Positions 62,438 through 64,000 of a DNA stretch of 64,000 nt are shown here, piece by piece. The translations under genes and the position numbers were made by a program. The stretch lies in assembly GCA_001898465.1 (NCBI GenBank), contig MKTX01000005.1, positions 1 through 64,000 on the forward strand. Reading direction: 5' to 3'. Origin of the DNA: Sphingobacteriales bacterium 39-19. GTDB taxonomy: Bacteria > Bacteroidota > Bacteroidia > Chitinophagales > Chitinophagaceae. The notes beneath the pieces were generated by a model. It did not search any database and was not told the origin of the DNA. It saw nothing but the letters and a program-made list of their open reading frames with translations. Within the stretch, counting starts at the first letter, position 1, and each line of letters begins with the position of its first letter.

Positions 62438-62743
62438 TCAGGCTTTAATTTCTACGTCCACACCGCTTGGTAAGTCTAACTTACTTAAAGCATCTACGGT
62501 ACGGCTGCTGCTGGTATAAATATCCAGCAAACGTTTGTGCGTACACAATTGGAATTGCTCACGGGCTTTTTTATTCACGTGAGGGGAACGCAATACGGTA
62601 AAGATTTTCTTATGCGTAGGTAAAGGAATAGGTCCTGTTACTACGGCTCCGGTACTGCGTACTGTTTTTACAATCTTTTCAGCTGATTTATCTACCAGGT
62701 TGTGATCGTAAGACTGTAATTTGATCCTAATGCGTTGTGACAT
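62438..62743 (-). CDS. rpsJ: 30S ribosomal protein S10
   Basis: '[25 protein letters not shown]', '[28 protein letters not shown]'; start trimmed to 62743. Confidence 0.96.
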   Translation of the reverse strand: MSQRIRIKLQSYDHNLVDKSAEKIVKTVRSTGAVVTGPIPLPTHKKIFTVLRSPHVNKKAREQFQLCTHKRLLDIYTSSSRTVDALSKLDLPSGVDVEIKA

Positions 62744-62784
62744 AAACAAAGAACTTTAAAAAATCCGTTTTTAAATTTGGAGTG

Positions 62785-62815
62785 CAAAGGTAAGGGCAAT
62801 TTTAATATCAGCAAA
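62785..62815 (-). promoter_or_regulatory. Bacteroidota-type promoter of the S10-spc cluster, TTTG-N19-TACCTTTG
   Basis: Minus-strand TTTG (62815-62812), 19-nt spacer, TACCTTTG (62792-62785), about 40 nt before the rpsJ ATG. Confidence 0.8.
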
Positions 62816-62956
62816 AGAAATAGGGAAAGAATTTTTAAGTTTTTTTTACTTGCCGGGATCAGGAGCTATACTTACCGGGATTTTTTGAAACATTTATACC
62901 CAAAAACAAGTTCGGGAACGGTTTTTGGAAATGTATCATTACTATAAAAAACCATT

Positions 62957-63805
62957 ATGAAATATATCCTGGCCATTTTGCTGTTTTATTCACCTTTTTA
63001 CCTGGCTGCTCAAAATTTTCAATGGGACCTGTATGCCGGGGTAGCCAACTACCAGGGCGACTTACAGGGGCGCCGTTTTACATTCGAACAATCTAAACCC
63101 AGTATAGGCCTGGGCTTAAGCTATGGTTTTACGCCCCATTTCCTGGTTAGGGGCGCCGCCCATTACATGACGGTATCGGGTGACGATAAAAATAACACAA
63201 AAGCTACCGGGATATTATATCGCAACCTCAATTTTACATCTAAGATTTGGGAGGCTCAATTGGCAGTGGAATACCAATTATTTAATATACAGGAAAGAAG
63301 CTTTACCCCTTATATTTTTGCAGGTATTGCTGCATTTCACTTTAACCCCTATTCTTTCGACAGCCTGGGAACTAAAGTGTATTTACGATCATTAAGTACC
63401 GAAGGCCAGGGCCTGGCGGCATACCCGGATCGAAAACCCTATAAAAACAATCAAATCGCCATTCCTTTTGGTGGTGGTTTAAAATTAGCCATAAGCCCCA
63501 AAATAACTGTGGGAGTGGAACTGGGTTTGCGTAAATTATTTACTGATTATTTAGATGATGTAAGTACAACGTATGTAGATTCTGCTACATTATTTGCAGC
63601 CAAAGGAGCCCAGGCCATTGAGTTTGCTTACCGGGGAAGCGAAATACACGGAGCGCCACCCTACCCCGCAGCCGGTTCGCAAAGAGGAAACCCAAAGATT
63701 AAAGACTGGTATTATACCACCGTTTTTAGAATGAGTTTTAATTTGGGCAATAACTTTACTGCTGGTAAAAAAAGCAAACTGGGCTGCCCGGTAAACATAT
63801 ATTGA
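62957..63805 (+). CDS. DUF6089-like outer-membrane beta-barrel protein
   Basis: 'QNFQWDLYAGVANYQGDLQGRRFTFEQSKPSIGLGLSYGFTPHFLVRGAAHY' with signal peptide. Confidence 0.75.
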   Translation: MKYILAILLFYSPFYLAAQNFQWDLYAGVANYQGDLQGRRFTFEQSKPSIGLGLSYGFTPHFLVRGAAHYMTVSGDDKNNTKATGILYRNLNFTSKIWEAQLAVEYQLFNIQERSFTPYIFAGIAAFHFNPYSFDSLGTKVYLRSLSTEGQGLAAYPDRKPYKNNQIAIPFGGGLKLAISPKITVGVELGLRKLFTDYLDDVSTTYVDSATLFAAKGAQAIEFAYRGSEIHGAPPYPAAGSQRGNPKIKDWYYTTVFRMSFNLGNNFTAGKKSKLGCPVNIY

Positions 63806-63831
63806 AGCTGAATTTTTTAAAAAATCAATTA

Positions 63832-64000
63832 TTAATAGATTGTATACTTTTCAACCTTGCATTCCATAATTTTACTGCCAGGTAAATAATTAATTGTTTT
63901 CCAAAAATACATTTTCCCTTTTAGCTTCTTTCGATCAGCAGAAAAAGTAATAATTTCTTCGGGTTCTAAAAAACTTTCTTCAACCATTACATGATTTTCA
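63832..64000 (-). CDS. C-terminal fragment of a CDS cut by the window edge, function unknown
   Basis: Minus frame reads ENHVMVEESFLEPEEIITFSADRKKLKGKMYFWKTINYLPGSKIMECKVEKYTIY* with stop at 63832-63834. Confidence 0.6.
   Translation of the reverse strand, partial: ENHVMVEESFLEPEEIITFSADRKKLKGKMYFWKTINYLPGSKIMECKVEKYTIY

Overview
The window is a 64 kb chromosomal segment from a Bacteroidota bacterium. Type IX secretion cargo domains, DUF4954, DUF5103 and TTTG/TAnnTTTG promoters all point there, and the style is Chitinophagaceae-like (lineage is inference). It is mostly housekeeping sequence. The right end (about 50.2-62.8 kb, minus strand) is the S10-spc ribosomal protein cluster rpsJ...rplO-secY-map. 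fusA lies detached about 32 kb away, and the usual infA/rpsM/rpoA block does not follow map. The rest includes dapA, dapD, glmS, pdxJ, mgtE, fsa/tal, fusA, gltA, cinA, dacB, tsaC, a DEAD-box helicase, a ligase-associated-type DEXH helicase, LptF/G, a T9SS plug protein and several large T9SS-exported repeat proteins. A small SRP RNA sits at about 18.4 kb. The least ordinary signals are: (a) a MORN-repeat gene whose reading frame continues through two in-frame stops into a CxxCxGxG domain (10171-11730); (b) a fusA leader starting with a long stem-loop that encloses an 11-codon ORF; (c) a structured, terminator-bounded intergenic region that may be a small RNA (28195-28410); (d) a structured rpsJ-rplC intercistronic region; (e) a long 5' UTR on the DEAD-box helicase gene; (f) a nine-unit tandem-repeat surface protein. 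I saw no CRISPR array, prophage, transposase, tRNA or rRNA. I found no clear multi-gene novel defence or secretion system.
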